Source: Entomortierella parvispora (lineage: Eukaryota > Mortierellomycota > Mortierellomycetes > Mortierellales > Mortierellaceae). Taken from it: a DNA stretch of 64,000 nucleotides. Positions 1 to 12,100 of the stretch are shown in pieces (the first letter of the stretch is position 1; every line of letters starts with the position of its first letter). A program made the position numbers and the translations under genes. The stretch lies in the NCBI GenBank assembly GCA_963573315.1, contig OY752148.1, forward strand, positions 859,263 through 923,262, given 5' to 3'. The notes beneath the pieces are model-generated. The model was not told where the DNA came from, ran no database searches, and saw only the letters and a list, made by a program, of their open reading frames with translations.

Positions 1-2778
1 AGCTGATGGACCAACTGGTCATCCCAGACTACGAGAATCCCGGAGGTACTGCTCCTATATTTGCTACATGGGCTGGCTACATTGCAATTCAGCATCTCTA
101 TCCGTGACTCTTAACCGCATCCTGTCTTCTATAGACCAAGTTGCCCGCACAAACACCTTTCTGCTGATCTTCCGCAGGTTTATGCGGCCCGGGGAGCTGC
201 TCAAGATGTTCATCGACCGGTTCGAGGACTTGGGCGACTATGTGGATGAAGAAGATCTGGAGGCGAACAACACACGGCTCAGGTACGGAATAGACTTGTC
301 GCTTCTCTCCTTATGAAGGTTCTATTGGTTCCTGAGACAAGGGAAAAGCCTAAACTTGGCCTCCCTTGTTTGGTCTCAATTTCTAATAACGGCGACGATA
401 TTTTCATCATGACCAACAATAGGATCTGCTCTTGCCTCTATATCTGGCTAATGAACCACCCCAATGATCTGATCCATCGCCAGACCAGACAGAACTTGGC
501 CTCATTTCTGAAGGAGCGCGTCGCCCAGTTTCCTTGTCTGAACAAGATCTACTCGCAGCTTAAGCCCCTCTCCACTGTTCAGTACTTCTACACCTGGCGG
601 AGACTCCGATTGAGTCCCGGATGGGACACGGCCTCGGCAAGGACTTCTTGGGCCTCGGCCTCAACCATGTCTTATGTCTCTGAGGACGAAACAGACTCTG
701 GATACTATGATGCGAGCTCTAACTGTTCCATGACAGAAGAAGAGATGGACGAGGATCGGGAATGGGGCTATGCAGACGAGGATGTCCCTGTTTTGGAGAA
801 CAGTAGCCACCACAACAATTACAAGAGGGACAGTCAATTGCTGCTGTCACCATTCTCGCAGGTGGATTTGGGTCATCGCGCAACAGCTGCCGCCGCAGTC
901 CACCATCACGGAAAGCCTCACATGTTTGGAGGATCCACCTCGCCACAACTACAGCAGCTTCATTACCTCGCTCCCAGAGATCGACGCTCCAGTACCGGAT
1001 CGTTTGTCCTGCCATTGACCGGGGTTTCCTCACCTTGTGAGATGGGGTCATTTGTCGCTGGTAGACGTGGATCGGCTTCCTCCGTCTCGTCCAATCCAGC
1101 AGCCGCGGCAGTGGCTGCAGCTGCAGCGTCAATCATTAGTCCTCTTTCTCCAGACGATCAAGCACCGTTCCAGTTGCATCAGTTGCAGCCAATGACTCCT
1201 ATCCCGATCATCAACAAACGGAGCAGCAGTCAGGCCTATCGCCATCAACGGACTATACTCGCCAGCCAACAAAGTGCAATATCTTCTACTGCAGACTCTC
1301 CGACTTTAGAGCCTTCGTCTCTCGACTCCACTGCAAACCTTCAAATGACCTCTGAGGGATTAGGGCGCCAAAGACAGAGCACGGAAGTTACCAGTGAAGA
1401 AAAAATCCATCCATTCTGCGCATTCGACAGCGTTCAATCATCCCCACAACTGCAGCCGCAACAACTATCAAAGCCGCCGAAGCAGCGTCTGCAGTTCGAC
1501 CCTGAGCAGTCAAAGCTGGCTTCGACCATTGTTCATCAGTCCATGTTGAGTCCAGCGAGCAGTCCAGGAAGTGTCAAAGGGCCCTCAAAGTCGGTACCGC
1601 CTACATCGTCCATCACCCCCGCCAAGGTCCTGATCGATCCCTTGAATGTACTCCACCCGCACTTGTCGACTCAAATCTCTTTTATGGACCTCAAAGACTC
1701 AGCAATTGCAGATCAGCTCACTTGGATGGAAGTCCAACTCTTTCAAAAGCTGCAGCCCCGTGATATGTTGAGACAGGTTTGGAAGGGCAAACGAGTAAAC
1801 GGGCCCTCTTCTTCAACCGGCTCGAGATCAGGAACTCACTCTGGATCAGTCACATTCCAGGCATGTATCGCCCATTTCAACCATGTGTCTAGTTGGGTCT
1901 CCACAATGATCCTTCTGCCACAAAAGGCCAAGAACCGTGCCAAGATGATGGAAAAGTTCATTAGCATCGCCCGCATCTTGAAGGACATGCAAAACTTCAG
2001 CACGCTTATGGCGATTGTGAGCGCCATGAATTCTGCAGCTATCTATCGATTGCACCAAACGCGTCACTTGGTGGCTAATGGCAGTGGCAGTGGACGGGGC
2101 CACAGTAGCAACGGTAGCGAAAGTTGGAAAGCCTTCCAAGAGCTGGAACAGCTGATGAGTACTGAGAGGAGCTACTCTGAGTATAGAGCAACCTTGAAGA
2201 CTGCGGCAGCAAACATGCCCATGGCGTCGTCGTCGTCGTCGTCGTCCCAGCCCTTGCAGTTGAGCTGCATCCCTCACCTTGGTATCCATTTGGCGGATTT
2301 GTTTTTGATCAGTGAAGGCAACAAGGACTTTCGACAGGATGGAACGTTGCATTGGCAAAAATTCGTATTGATGACAGATACCATAGCGAGCGTGATGCAA
2401 TTCCTGCCTGAGAAGCAGCTTCTGTCACAGCAACAGCAATCGGGAGAGAGTCGCAGTGGAGGTACTTCATCGACAGCCGGATATGGCCGAATCCAGTCTG
2501 ATCCGTTTATTTCCCGGTTTATATCCGATATCCATGTCATGGATGAAGATGAGCGGTTCAAGCGATCCGTGGAATTAGAGCCGCCTGTTTCTCAACAAGG
2601 CTCCTCTTCCCAATCCTCATCCTCCAATCCGTTCTCGTCCTTCTCGTCTCCGTTTGCGGCCACCCATCACTCTGGAGGGACGGGATCAATCCTGTCGTCC
2701 TCTTCGTCAGTTATCTCGTCGACATCGTCCAAGCTGAGCCACTCGAGGAGTTTAAGCAAGTTTGCGTTCTTTGGATAA
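1..2778 (+). CDS. RasGEF (Cdc25-type) guanine nucleotide exchange factor, 5' end outside window
   Basis: Exchange factor expected to load GTP on a Ras-family GTPase at membranes. Exons seen are <1-45, 135-282 and 423-2778; both introns have GT..AG ends and keep frame. The RasGEF_N module lies at about 135-560, with the NTFLLIFRRF motif, then WLMNHP and a leucine-rich helix. About 1 kb of serine, glutamine and alanine-rich linker follows. The catalytic RasGEF domain occupies about 1620-2420: it begins with DPLNVLHPHLSTQISFMD, includes FNHVSSWVSTMIL, then the ARILKDMQNFSTLMAIVSAMNS helical hairpin region, and IPHLGIHLADLFLISEGNKD. A short glycine/serine insert (about 2080-2130) and a run of TCG serine codons (2226-2247) interrupt the catalytic part. 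The serine-rich tail ends at 2778, and AATAAA is at 2911. The N-terminus and any SH3 domain lie outside the window, so which Ras-GEF subfamily this is cannot be decided. Confidence 0.9.
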
Positions 2779-2910
2779 GGTGGTCTTATTTTGGCATAGT
2801 TTTGTATATTTTCCCCCTCATTTTTTTTTCATTGTCATTGCTACCACATCCTGCATTCTCTTCAGAGAGTTCCATTCCTTTAATATTGTATATCATTTTT
2901 TTGCCCATGT

Positions 2911-2916
2911 AATAAA
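2911..2916 (+). terminator. AATAAA polyadenylation signal of the RasGEF gene
   Basis: A canonical AATAAA lies 133 bases after the stop codon, downstream of a T-rich stretch. It is positioned as expected for cleavage and polyadenylation. Confidence 0.5.
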
Positions 2917-3269
2917 GCATTCCCTTTGATGATTTTGAACTATGGTCAATGAGGAATTCCGAGGCTTTGACGGCCTAGGACATCCGCGGAGGCAGACCAC
3001 AAACAAGTCCACAAACCGAGGAAAAGAAAAGAATGTCGCGCCGCACTCGAGGTCGCCGTAGTCGTGCACTAAACCTTGTTTGACATAAGGTGCGAAGCCA
3101 TCGGTGGTTTCCTTCTCTTCCTTCTTTTCGACCACTGACACCCCCAGGTGTTTTCACTGCCACCTAGCCGGGGATTTGAGCCGCCAAGGATGAGCAAGAG
3201 CCTGGTTGCGGCATGAAGCGATGGTGGCAAACACGAGCGAAAACGGTTCTCTGGCCCTTGCTCTCTTCG

Positions 3270-3276
3270 TATAAAA
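3270..3276 (+). promoter_or_regulatory. Candidate TATA box of the 3380 gene
   Basis: TATAAAA lies 110 bases before the ATG, followed by a CT-rich 5' leader. This is position-based only. Confidence 0.35.
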
Positions 3277-3379
3277 AAGACGTCTCGACTGGTGGATATG
3301 TCTATCCCCTCTCTTTTTTTCCTTTCTTCACATCTCCCTTTCCTGTCTCTCCTTCCGTCCTGTGCCGTCATATCCAGCC

Positions 3380-3859
3380 ATGGCTTACTATTACTACTAT
3401 TCGTTCAACTACCTCCATTTGATCTGGATTTCCTTCTTGATCATTCTCGCCATCATTGGCTGCATTGTCCGCGCAAGACGCAACCGTGCCCGTCTGGAAG
3501 CGGCCAACCATAGCGTGCACCTGGTGATGCAGCCTGTAGCGCCGCCTCAAGTACAAGTGGACATGAACGATCCAAAGTTCCAGCAGCAGCCTTATCCTGT
3601 GCAGCCTTATCCTCAGCAGCCTTACCCTCAGCAGCCCTACCAGCAGCCTGGAGGAACTTATCCTCAGGCGTCGCCCTATATCGCGCCAGGCGGGGCTCCT
3701 TATTCGCCTGCTCCTTACTCGGCCGCTGCTCCTGCCCCCTACTCGCCTGTTCCTACTCCTGCTCCGGCCCATTATTCCGGTGCTAGCCCTGCTCCCGGGT
3801 ACGCTGCCCCCGCTCCTTACCCTGCTGCCCCTGCCGGAACCCAACCGCAGCCCTACTAG
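3380..3859 (+). CDS. Single-pass membrane protein with YYYY N-terminus and P/Q/Y-rich tail (copy 1)
   Basis: 159 residues, one exon. The protein begins MAYYYYYS, has one hydrophobic segment at about residues 11-30 followed at once by RARRNRAR (a stop-transfer basic cluster), then a long tail of QPYP-type repeats and alanine/proline/tyrosine. The layout predicts a short exoplasmic N-terminus and a cytosolic proline-rich tail. The start was chosen as the ATG at 3380, because the upstream in-frame codons begin with GTG. It is a paralogue of the protein at 4581-5402: same YYY start, same membrane segment, same RARRN-AR motif, same V-VMxPV motif after it. I do not recognise a named family. The single membrane span, basic cluster and proline-rich tail recall fungal Rcr-type (Congo red resistance) sorting proteins, but this is a weak resemblance. 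Confidence 0.75.
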   Translation: MAYYYYYSFNYLHLIWISFLIILAIIGCIVRARRNRARLEAANHSVHLVMQPVAPPQVQVDMNDPKFQQQPYPVQPYPQQPYPQQPYQQPGGTYPQASPYIAPGGAPYSPAPYSAAAPAPYSPVPTPAPAHYSGASPAPGYAAPAPYPAAPAGTQPQPY

Positions 3860-4580
3860 CTCTAAAAAGAACTCGCGCAGCAGATGCAAACATCGACTCG
3901 TTTGAAAGCACTTGTACAATAGACATTATCTTTGCAATAACCTATCGCCTACCATTAGCAGGCAGTAATAATATAAATGTTCCTCTGGCGTGTTTGAGAT
4001 GAAGTCGCCTGGATGTCTACAAATCTATTTATCATTTATCCCTGCATGCCGCGTGGACCTGCAGGATCGTATTTTTGCAACGACAATTCATCTCTAGGTC
4101 TGGTGTCTACTTCCCAAACATCTTACTACTCTGGCAGAGGCGAGCGGTACACTTTTTATAGGTGCAGCTGGTGTATCTCAAAAAATAACGAATGCGTGGC
4201 AAAGGAAGAGGGTGACCGCGTACGGGTCAAGTTGTGCCTGAGAACAGAGCGGCCAGAGCGAGGGGAGGAGAAGGCACTGCCACACCTTTGCATCTGCGTG
4301 GTGCTGCTGTTCCTCGCCATTCAATGAATTCAACCCAAAGGCCAATAAAGTCGACGACTCGCAAGGGCAAAAAAACAGTACGGGCTCTCACCCCTGCTGC
4401 CCTTCGTTGCCTCTTTTGTTCCCTTGCCCAGCTGTTTTCTTTTTTTTTTTTTTTTTTTTGTTGTTTGCTCTCTTGTCCAACAACTCCTTTTCCTCCTTTC
4501 CCTCTCCTCTCTTTCTTCCTCCCCGCTCGTCCTCCCCTGCCCCTTCTTCCCTGACAGATATTCACACACCTTTATCTGCC
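3860..4580. other. Intergenic between the tandem Y/P-rich genes
   Basis: Contains a 19-base T run (about 4440-4459) and a CT-rich leader directly before the ATG at 4581. ORFs here are translations of low-complexity pyrimidine tracts and are not credible genes. Confidence 0.55.
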
Positions 4581-5402
4581 ATGGTTTACTACTACACATA
4601 CAGCTATGGCCGCTTGGGTTGGATCGCCGTTGTCTTGGTCTTTGCCATCATCTTATGTATCATCCGGGCCAGACGAAACGCCGCTCGCTTAGCCGCGGCC
4701 CAGTCGACTGTCCAGGTGGTCATGACCCCAGTGGACAGCAGCGGTGGATATCCGCAAATGCAAGAGCCAGGATTAAGTTATTATCAACCCCCAGCGCCAG
4801 CTTACACCCCTGGTGCTGCCGCCACCCCTTACCTCCCTCCTAACTCCACATACCCACCCCAGTCGCAAGGCTACCCTGGCTCGCCCTACCAGGCGCCTGC
4901 CCAAGGCTACCCTCCTGTTGATTCACCTTACAAGCCTCCTACCACCTATCCCCCCATGAACGACCAGCAGCAACAGTGGCAACAACAGCAATTAAGCCTT
5001 CAGCAACAGCAACAGCAACAACCCTTCCAATACTCGCCTACGATGACGCCTGTTCAGATGCCGTACTCTCCTTCGTTACAGGTGGCCCCCTCTTCGCCCG
5101 GCCTTGGATCCTCCCCCGGCTCTGTCTCCATGGTGAGCCCTGCACCCGCACCTAACACCGCAGTGTTGCCGTCGGGCATGTTCTCCCCCCCTCCAACTTA
5201 TACGGCCGCTCACCCTTCTTTGCAGCCGGCACCACCCGTCGACAAGCCGCTGGAGCATCAGGCATACCCAATGCCCCCCATGGATATGAATTTTGCCGGT
5301 GCAAGTGGCAGCAACAGCGCAGCAGCAGCGCCCGTGTCCTCCACACAGCAACAGCAGCAGCAGCAACCTCGCCCTGCTCAGGCACCCCAGGGACTGCAAT
5401 GA
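4581..5402 (+). CDS. Single-pass membrane protein with YYY N-terminus and P/Q-rich tail (copy 2)
   Basis: 273 residues, one exon, start at the ATG at 4581, which aligns with the start of the upstream paralogue. MVYYYTYSYG is followed by a membrane helix (about residues 11-29), RARRNAAR and then VQVVMTPVDS, matching VHLVMQPVAP in copy 1. The tail is longer than in copy 1 and carries glutamine runs, many SPY/TPY/PPY-like motifs and one PPTY (a PPxY motif, known as a docking site for WW domains of Nedd4/Rsp5 ubiquitin ligases). Function is unknown. An adaptor role in membrane-protein sorting is inference from the PPxY motif and topology. Same strand and order as copy 1, so the pair arose by tandem duplication, with tails that have since diverged. 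Confidence 0.75.
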   Translation: MVYYYTYSYGRLGWIAVVLVFAIILCIIRARRNAARLAAAQSTVQVVMTPVDSSGGYPQMQEPGLSYYQPPAPAYTPGAAATPYLPPNSTYPPQSQGYPGSPYQAPAQGYPPVDSPYKPPTTYPPMNDQQQQWQQQQLSLQQQQQQQPFQYSPTMTPVQMPYSPSLQVAPSSPGLGSSPGSVSMVSPAPAPNTAVLPSGMFSPPPTYTAAHPSLQPAPPVDKPLEHQAYPMPPMDMNFAGASGSNSAAAAPVSSTQQQQQQQPRPAQAPQGLQ

Positions 5403-6140
5403 GATGGAAGATGAATTTTCCAGCAATTATCTCGTAGATATAAAATAATACCCATTTTTTCGGTTTATCCATAAAACAGAGGCCCCTCTCCGTGACTGCA
5501 TTTCCAGGAACTGGGCCTGGGCGGATCGCAGATCTGACAGATCTCTCGCATGCCTGCATTCACTCTCTTCTCATTCTTTCTCTCGCACTCGCTCTGTCTC
5601 TGTCTCTGTCTCTGGTTATTGTTCCTCGCTGCTACGCGCTGCCACGCAAAGAAGAAAGTATGGGAACCCCTCCTCTTTGCTCTAGCCATCAACACCAGCA
5701 ACGTGCTCAACTTGTTCAATTTGCTCAGCCTGTTCATGTCTCAGCCAGCAGGAGAGGACGACTCCGACGTACACGGTGCCAGAAAAGGGCGCAACACGAA
5801 ATTGGCTACAGTACAAGGATCCTTGCCCTAACGAGGGAAGGATACTTGCGCTTGTACCAGAACCTCAGACGGTCGAACGTTAGAGGCCAGTTCAAGAAAC
5901 TTTAAAAACCCCCCCCCCCCTCGGCCCGCATGGAAACAAGAGACTAACGCAGGTCCCCGCCCAAAATGATGCCAGTAGATCAGGTCAGCCACAAGACTGT
6001 CGTCGTGAAAACAAAAGTGGTCTCCAGAGTTTCTGCGTTCTTTTTTTCTTTGCCACTCTCCTTTCCATTTTCCACCCCGCTTCCACCATCATTACCACCA
6101 AGGAGAAGCAGACGAGACTCCTGTTGAATTGAGCCGAACT
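5403..6140. other. Intergenic before the first sacsin-like gene
   Basis: Contains a CTCTGT-type microsatellite (about 5585-5615), a run of C near 5911-5920 and a T/C-rich leader before the ATG at 6141. No convincing coding region. Confidence 0.5.
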
Positions 6141-9100
6141 ATGGCCCGAATGGATGATAATCGACAACGTGGCAAAGGAGGCAAGTCCTTTAGGGTCAAG
6201 GTGTCGTTGACAGGCAGCATCGCCCAAGTCTTGAACGATTACCCGGATGGAGCGCAGATTGCTCGTGAGCTACTTCAGAACAGCGAGGATGCAGGCTCGA
6301 CCAAGCAGTGGTACCTACTCGACCATCGTAATCACTCCTCTCAGGATGTCTATTGTGAAGGAATGGAGGAGTACATGGGACCCGCACTTTTGGCAGGAAA
6401 CGATTCCTTTTTTAAGGAAAAGGACTTTTTATCATTGCAGAATTTCGGCAACAGTGGCAAGAAAACCGACTACCAAAAGATTGGTCAAATGGGCATTGGC
6501 TTTAACAGGTAACGGCATGTGCTGCCTTAATAGAAAGGACATGTCGTATTCGTTGTGGACGTACAGTACTTGAAGGACTGACCCCTTTCATTACTACAGT
6601 GTCTATCATATGACAGACTGCCCTTCGTTCTTGTCACACGATCAGCTGGTGATTCTGGAGCCCCATGAAAACGTTCTGAGGGACGGCGGAGTCCGAGAAG
6701 ACTTTGTATCTGGACGTGAAGGTCTCGATCACTACGCTGATCAGATCAAGCCCTTTACCGCTATGAATGACAACCTTGATCTTTCGAAACCATACAACGG
6801 CACGATCTTCAGGCTCCCCCTTCGCACAAAAGCCCAGGCTAAAACATCAGATATATCAAACAGGCCTTACTCTACCCAGCAGGTATTAATGCATCCAAAA
6901 CTAATTGTTCAGGGGTGGTAGTCTTGAAATATCGACCGAAGCGACTAATCTTCATCCAAACTCTTGGACTCCAACTACGCAGGCTCGGGATATGCTGATG
7001 ATGTTGAAGGAGGACGCTGTTGAATGTCTTCTTTTCCTCAAGTATGTCGAACAGATCTCGATTTACGAAAGGAAGGACCATGATCCGGCGCCGGTACTTC
7101 TCTTTAACATTGAAATCGTCAATGCCGAAGAGATCCGCGCAGAGCGGACTAAATTCATGGAACGTCTCAAGGATCATTCCGACAGCTCTTCTACAATTCA
7201 AAACTCTGAATCGGTTCTTGACTCCTCTATCCGGCCAAAGTTCAAGATCACGGACGAGGATGGCAATGTCACTTTTGTGACCTGGCAAGTCACCAGCATG
7301 CTAGGAGACTTGGCAGAAACACGACGACAAATGGAGGAGCAGTTCAATTGTGACACCTCTGGACACAGACTTATCCCCTGGGTCGGTGTCGCAGCTCATG
7401 TGAACCCTGACATCAAGGTTAACAATCCTCGACTATTTTGTTTCCTTCCCATCGGATACAACACGCCGTTCCCGGCCCACATCAATGGTCATTTCGCGGT
7501 GAAACAGAGTCGTCGAGAGATCTGGACCAACCAAGGAAAGGACATCTCGGAACAGAGTAACGCGCGGGTGAAGGCTAAATGGAACGAGTATCTGATGACG
7601 GAACTGGTCCCGAGGGTTTACGCCCGCTTTTTGGAGAATATGGGTCTGGATCATGGCACTGATTATAGTTTGTGGCCGGAACCATCAAATGACGGGATAC
7701 TTTCGATCTTTCATGGGATGTTGGTCCGAACACTGACACAGGCTATCAAAGAGAGGCGGAAAATATTCTTTATTGGGCCTCCAAAAAGTGAAAAAGTCGC
7801 CGCCTTGGAAGATTGCAACATTTCTGATCAGATTCTTGGACAGTCTGCCTTACTTGTGGGTATCCTCCATCAGATGATCAGCGTGGTCGAAGGCCTGCCT
7901 GACCACATTCTGGCGACTCTTAGAACAGTTGTCGACAGTCTTGGATTGCAAGAGCGAATCCTCAGTCCTGGTCGAGTGAGAAATTATCTTTTGCAGTCTG
8001 TAGAGCAGTTTTCAAAAGCATCCTCATCTTCAACCAAGTCTCAGACTTTGGAGTACTGTTCGAAGGATGGCGATATCGAGGCTCTGGAGGGCCTACCGCT
8101 CTTACCAATGGCCGATGGATCGTGGGCAAAATTCAGCAAAGAGAAGAGAGAAAGCTGGTAAGTAGTGGTCCTGGCCATAGCTACGCCTTTTCTCCCTAAT
8201 AGTGCCGGCTAACACATTCTATCTACTTGGTGTGTTTGTATAGCTACTTGGTCGCCAACTTGGAATACGAGCTCCTGGCGTTCTCAAAGGCCGGTGTCAT
8301 ACGCCTCAATGAACCCACATTTCCATACTGGATTATCCGGAACCCAAAGTATAGCATCTTCCTCACACAAGGGGTTCCTCCATCCGACTTTGTACAGAAA
8401 ATACGCGACTCGTTTGCCACTCACTATAAAAACGACACAAACGACTTTCCTACCGACAAATGGCTCTCACAGCTTTGGAGCTATCTCAATACACATGAAG
8501 ATATGATCCCTCAACTCGAGGGACTGCACCTGTTGCGAATCTCCGGCAACAACCTCGCTCCTCTAGACAAAGCGAACCGTGTCCTGGCGTTTGATGGGCA
8601 AGGTTCCGGAACAGCCTCTATTCTTAAGGATTCCTTGGATATCATGGATCGTCAGCTCGGATGCTCTGCGCTCGCGGAGGGGCAACCTGGTCCTGTCTCA
8701 CTGGCAGGGAACTACCTCGTCAAGATCACTAATGTTCCGGAAGTTTGCACGATTCTCTCTCCAGTACCGCCGTCCAAGCTCGCCACTCTCAGCCAGGATC
8801 ATCGCAAGGTTCTCAGCCAGTACATACAGCATCACTTGTTATCGGAACAACGGTTGCAGATAGATCAACTCGCTTCTCTGCGAAAACTACCAATTTTTTA
8901 CGATTACAAGGGCACGAAACTGGAGTCGGTAGATGAGTTGGCCGCTGTGTACGGGTATACTCGGTATGTCTGCAAAGACTTTTCGTCCTCAGACTTACCA
9001 TGGATGCCTTCGGGGATGACTCTTTTCCGACATGGGCAGGATCTTGAGCGCGTATTGCTCAAAGTCCTCAGAGTTCCCCTCATGGACGAATCTTTATATT

Positions 9101-12100
9101 GGGTCCATATACTTACCCACCTGCCAAAGATTCCAGAAGCAGAGTGGGATAAGATCATTCTCACTTTTGCACAAAAGTATCAATCCCACTCGGCCCATTA
9201 TTCGTTTGCATGGATGCTCCGGTCTTTAGAATTCGTTACGGCGAAAGGACCGCGCTATGGAACTCAGATCAAACGGATTCGACCGCAGTTTGTCGTCAAT
9301 TCTTCACTGGAGAAGCTGTACGCGCAGGACGAAATATTCTTCCCTCAAGGAATCTATGCGGAAGCTCCTATACTAGCAGTGCTACAGTCGTTGGGAATGA
9401 CGTCTGTCTTCAGCAAGGAGCTGGCGATGGAGCGTATCCGCACTATCGCGGGCCGTTACGGGAATGGCATCCCTGTCACTGATATCGCGGCTGCCCTCTT
9501 CAGCCAGATACAGCGATTTTGCTCGGAACAGACATTGTCGCAGGACCTTGTTCAAGTGATACAACGCAACAAGTGGATCCCCGGAACGACATCCGTGAAC
9601 TCCAATGGTTCTTGCGACATCAGCTTGTACATGCCAAGGGACTGTCGACCCATCGATGACAAGCCTCTATTGGGCAATACGATGCCCACGGTGGAGATCA
9701 CGTTTCCAAGTCCAGAACTGAGAAGGGCATTTGGCTGGAATCAACGACCACCACTCGATAAGGTCCTCGAGCACCTCTCACAGCTGATTGAGGCCGAGGG
9801 AGATAAATCAGGCATCGAACGATTACAGGAAGATTCGTTGACGGCGATTTATCGAGATCTTCTTGAGCGCGTAGACGATCCTGTGGCGCTTGTGTCGATC
9901 AAAGAAGCTGTCGGGTCACAAAAGTGGATTCTTGTGAACAAGAAGCTGTATGCTATGGATCGCGTGGCTTTCAGCATGCCTTCATTCTTGGCACCAAAAT
10001 CTGTCCAGCTTTCGTCAACCGGACTGGATCCTTTATTCAGAGCCCTAGGTGTGCCAGAGTCTGTGGAAGTGGACGACTTGCAGGGGTTGATCCGTGAGCT
10101 GGCCGTCCAATATGGAGATGATACACCACTGTCAGAAGAAGATGCCATGCTTGTAGCCAGGATCTTGGAACATATTGCTGTCAATCCCTCAAAGGCAAAA
10201 GAACATGGGGACCTTTCAGATCTCCTCATTATCACTCAGGACTTGAAGCTGTGCAGGATCGACAAGGTCGTCTATGACGACGTGAATGCGAGCCAAGAAT
10301 CGTCAGATATTTGGGCTGATTCTGACGAAGAGACATACACTATGGCTAGTTCGAAAATCTCGCATGATGTCGCCACAAAACTCAAGATCACGATGCTCTC
10401 GACTCAATACTGGCATGCCAAGAAAGACCCGGATCTCGAGCCATGGGCACAACAGGAGGATATCGTGGATCGAATCAGAAACATTCTCAACGACTATGAT
10501 CCCTCGAGTATTTTCCAAGAGTTCCTTCAGAATGCAGAGGATGCAGGCGCCACCAAGTGCATCTTCAAGTTGGATGAACGCTCATACGGAACAGAGTCAA
10601 TCCTCTGTTCAGAGATGGCTGCATGCCAGGGACCGGCTCTCATCATCTACAACGATGCAGAGTTCACCAAGGACGACTTTCGTGCACTTTGCAAGCTCGG
10701 CGTAGGAAACAAACGTAAGACGATGTCTAGATTGTTCAATTGTGCTGTCTGTGTTCTATGAGAATCAATAGCAATAGTATTAACTCGTGAATGGATATCT
10801 TGCATGTCACTAGGCGGAGATTCCACAAAGATTGGTCGTCATGGCCTCGGTTTCAACTCTGCCTATCACTTTACCGACCTCCCAAGCGTAGTCAGCGGAA
10901 CCCACATCGGATTTTTTGATCCTCACAGGGTGTACCTACCGAAATCTCGCACATCCAAAGGCCTGGTATCCGAGGGGGGTGTCCGTGTTGATTTCAGGAA
11001 ACTCAAAGGACCAACGTACGCCGATCAGCTGGCACCCTACAAAGACCTAAATCTGTTTGGCTGTGATATGGAGTCCCACTTCAAGGGCACTATCTTCCGA
11101 CTTCCGCTGCGCACTGAAAACAGACCAAACACACCAAAGACTGAGTCCTCTCTTGGCGACAGTGCTTGGACTATTGGCCGTGTCGGGAACATGATGTCTG
11201 GCTGGCACCAGGACATGAAGATCGCCATGCTCTTCTTAAAGAACTTGACGACGATCGAGCTCAAAGGAGGTATGAATCCTTGCACAGCGGTCAAGTCGGA
11301 CAGAACAGAACACTCTGCCCTAGAGGCTGTGAATGCTCGATCGGCTTTTGGAACGGCAACAGCTAGACTCATCAATATGCAATTCACCTTGAGCGATGCA
11401 AGCAAGAGCGAAAGTCAGGAGTGGCTCGTGTATCAAGAATCCCAGTTTCCTATATCAGCTCCAGCACAGATTGTGAATCTTGCCAAGGTCAATCGGTGGA
11501 CCCCACATCGGGGAACTGCATTCCCACTGCGCCACCGTAACCAAACAGGAGATTCTTTCAAGGATGCGACTCAGGGACGACTATTCACACACTTACCAAC
11601 TCCTATCAGGACGGAAACAAAGTTCCATCTGCATGGCGGATTCGCTCTTTTGTCTAATCGAAAGGGTCTTGCAGGAGGATCTATTAGCACTGGAGATCCT
11701 CTAGCCGAATGGAACGAAGCATTAAGGAAGACACTGATGCCGCTGCATCTGGTCAAGGCGTTTGCTGTCTTGCTCGAATACACCATTGCCATCAGTCCCA
11801 AGATAACAACCCGGGATATGGAACTTGGCCAGGAGAAATATTTTGCATATTTACCTTCATTCGCGGCCTTAAATAAGGAAGCCATTCTGGATGGTGCTGA
11901 GTTTTGGAAGCACACGTACCAGCACAACGTCTTTCCATGCCGAGGGGCAGGTCACCAGCTGATAGCTAAATCCGCACAGGAATCCGTTTTCATGAGTGCG
12001 CAATTTCTCCTCCTCGCGGAAGATGTTCAACAGAAGGTCTTAAAATTATTGGTTTCGAGTGGGAAGCACATCTGCGTGTGCCCATCGAAGTCCTTGGCAA

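Larger units (their letters stand above)
2779..3379. other. Intergenic: RasGEF 3' region and promoter of the first Y/P-rich gene
   Basis: No ORF here looks like a protein. The left part holds the RasGEF 3' end. The right part is CT-rich immediately before the next start codon, typical of promoters and 5' UTRs in this window. Confidence 0.6.

Noticed and set aside
5550-5831. 93-residue frame with a hydrophobic, signal-like start before the first sacsin gene
   Set aside because: The hydrophobic part is the translation of a CTCTGT microsatellite, and the rest shows no family likeness. It fits a 5' regulatory region better.
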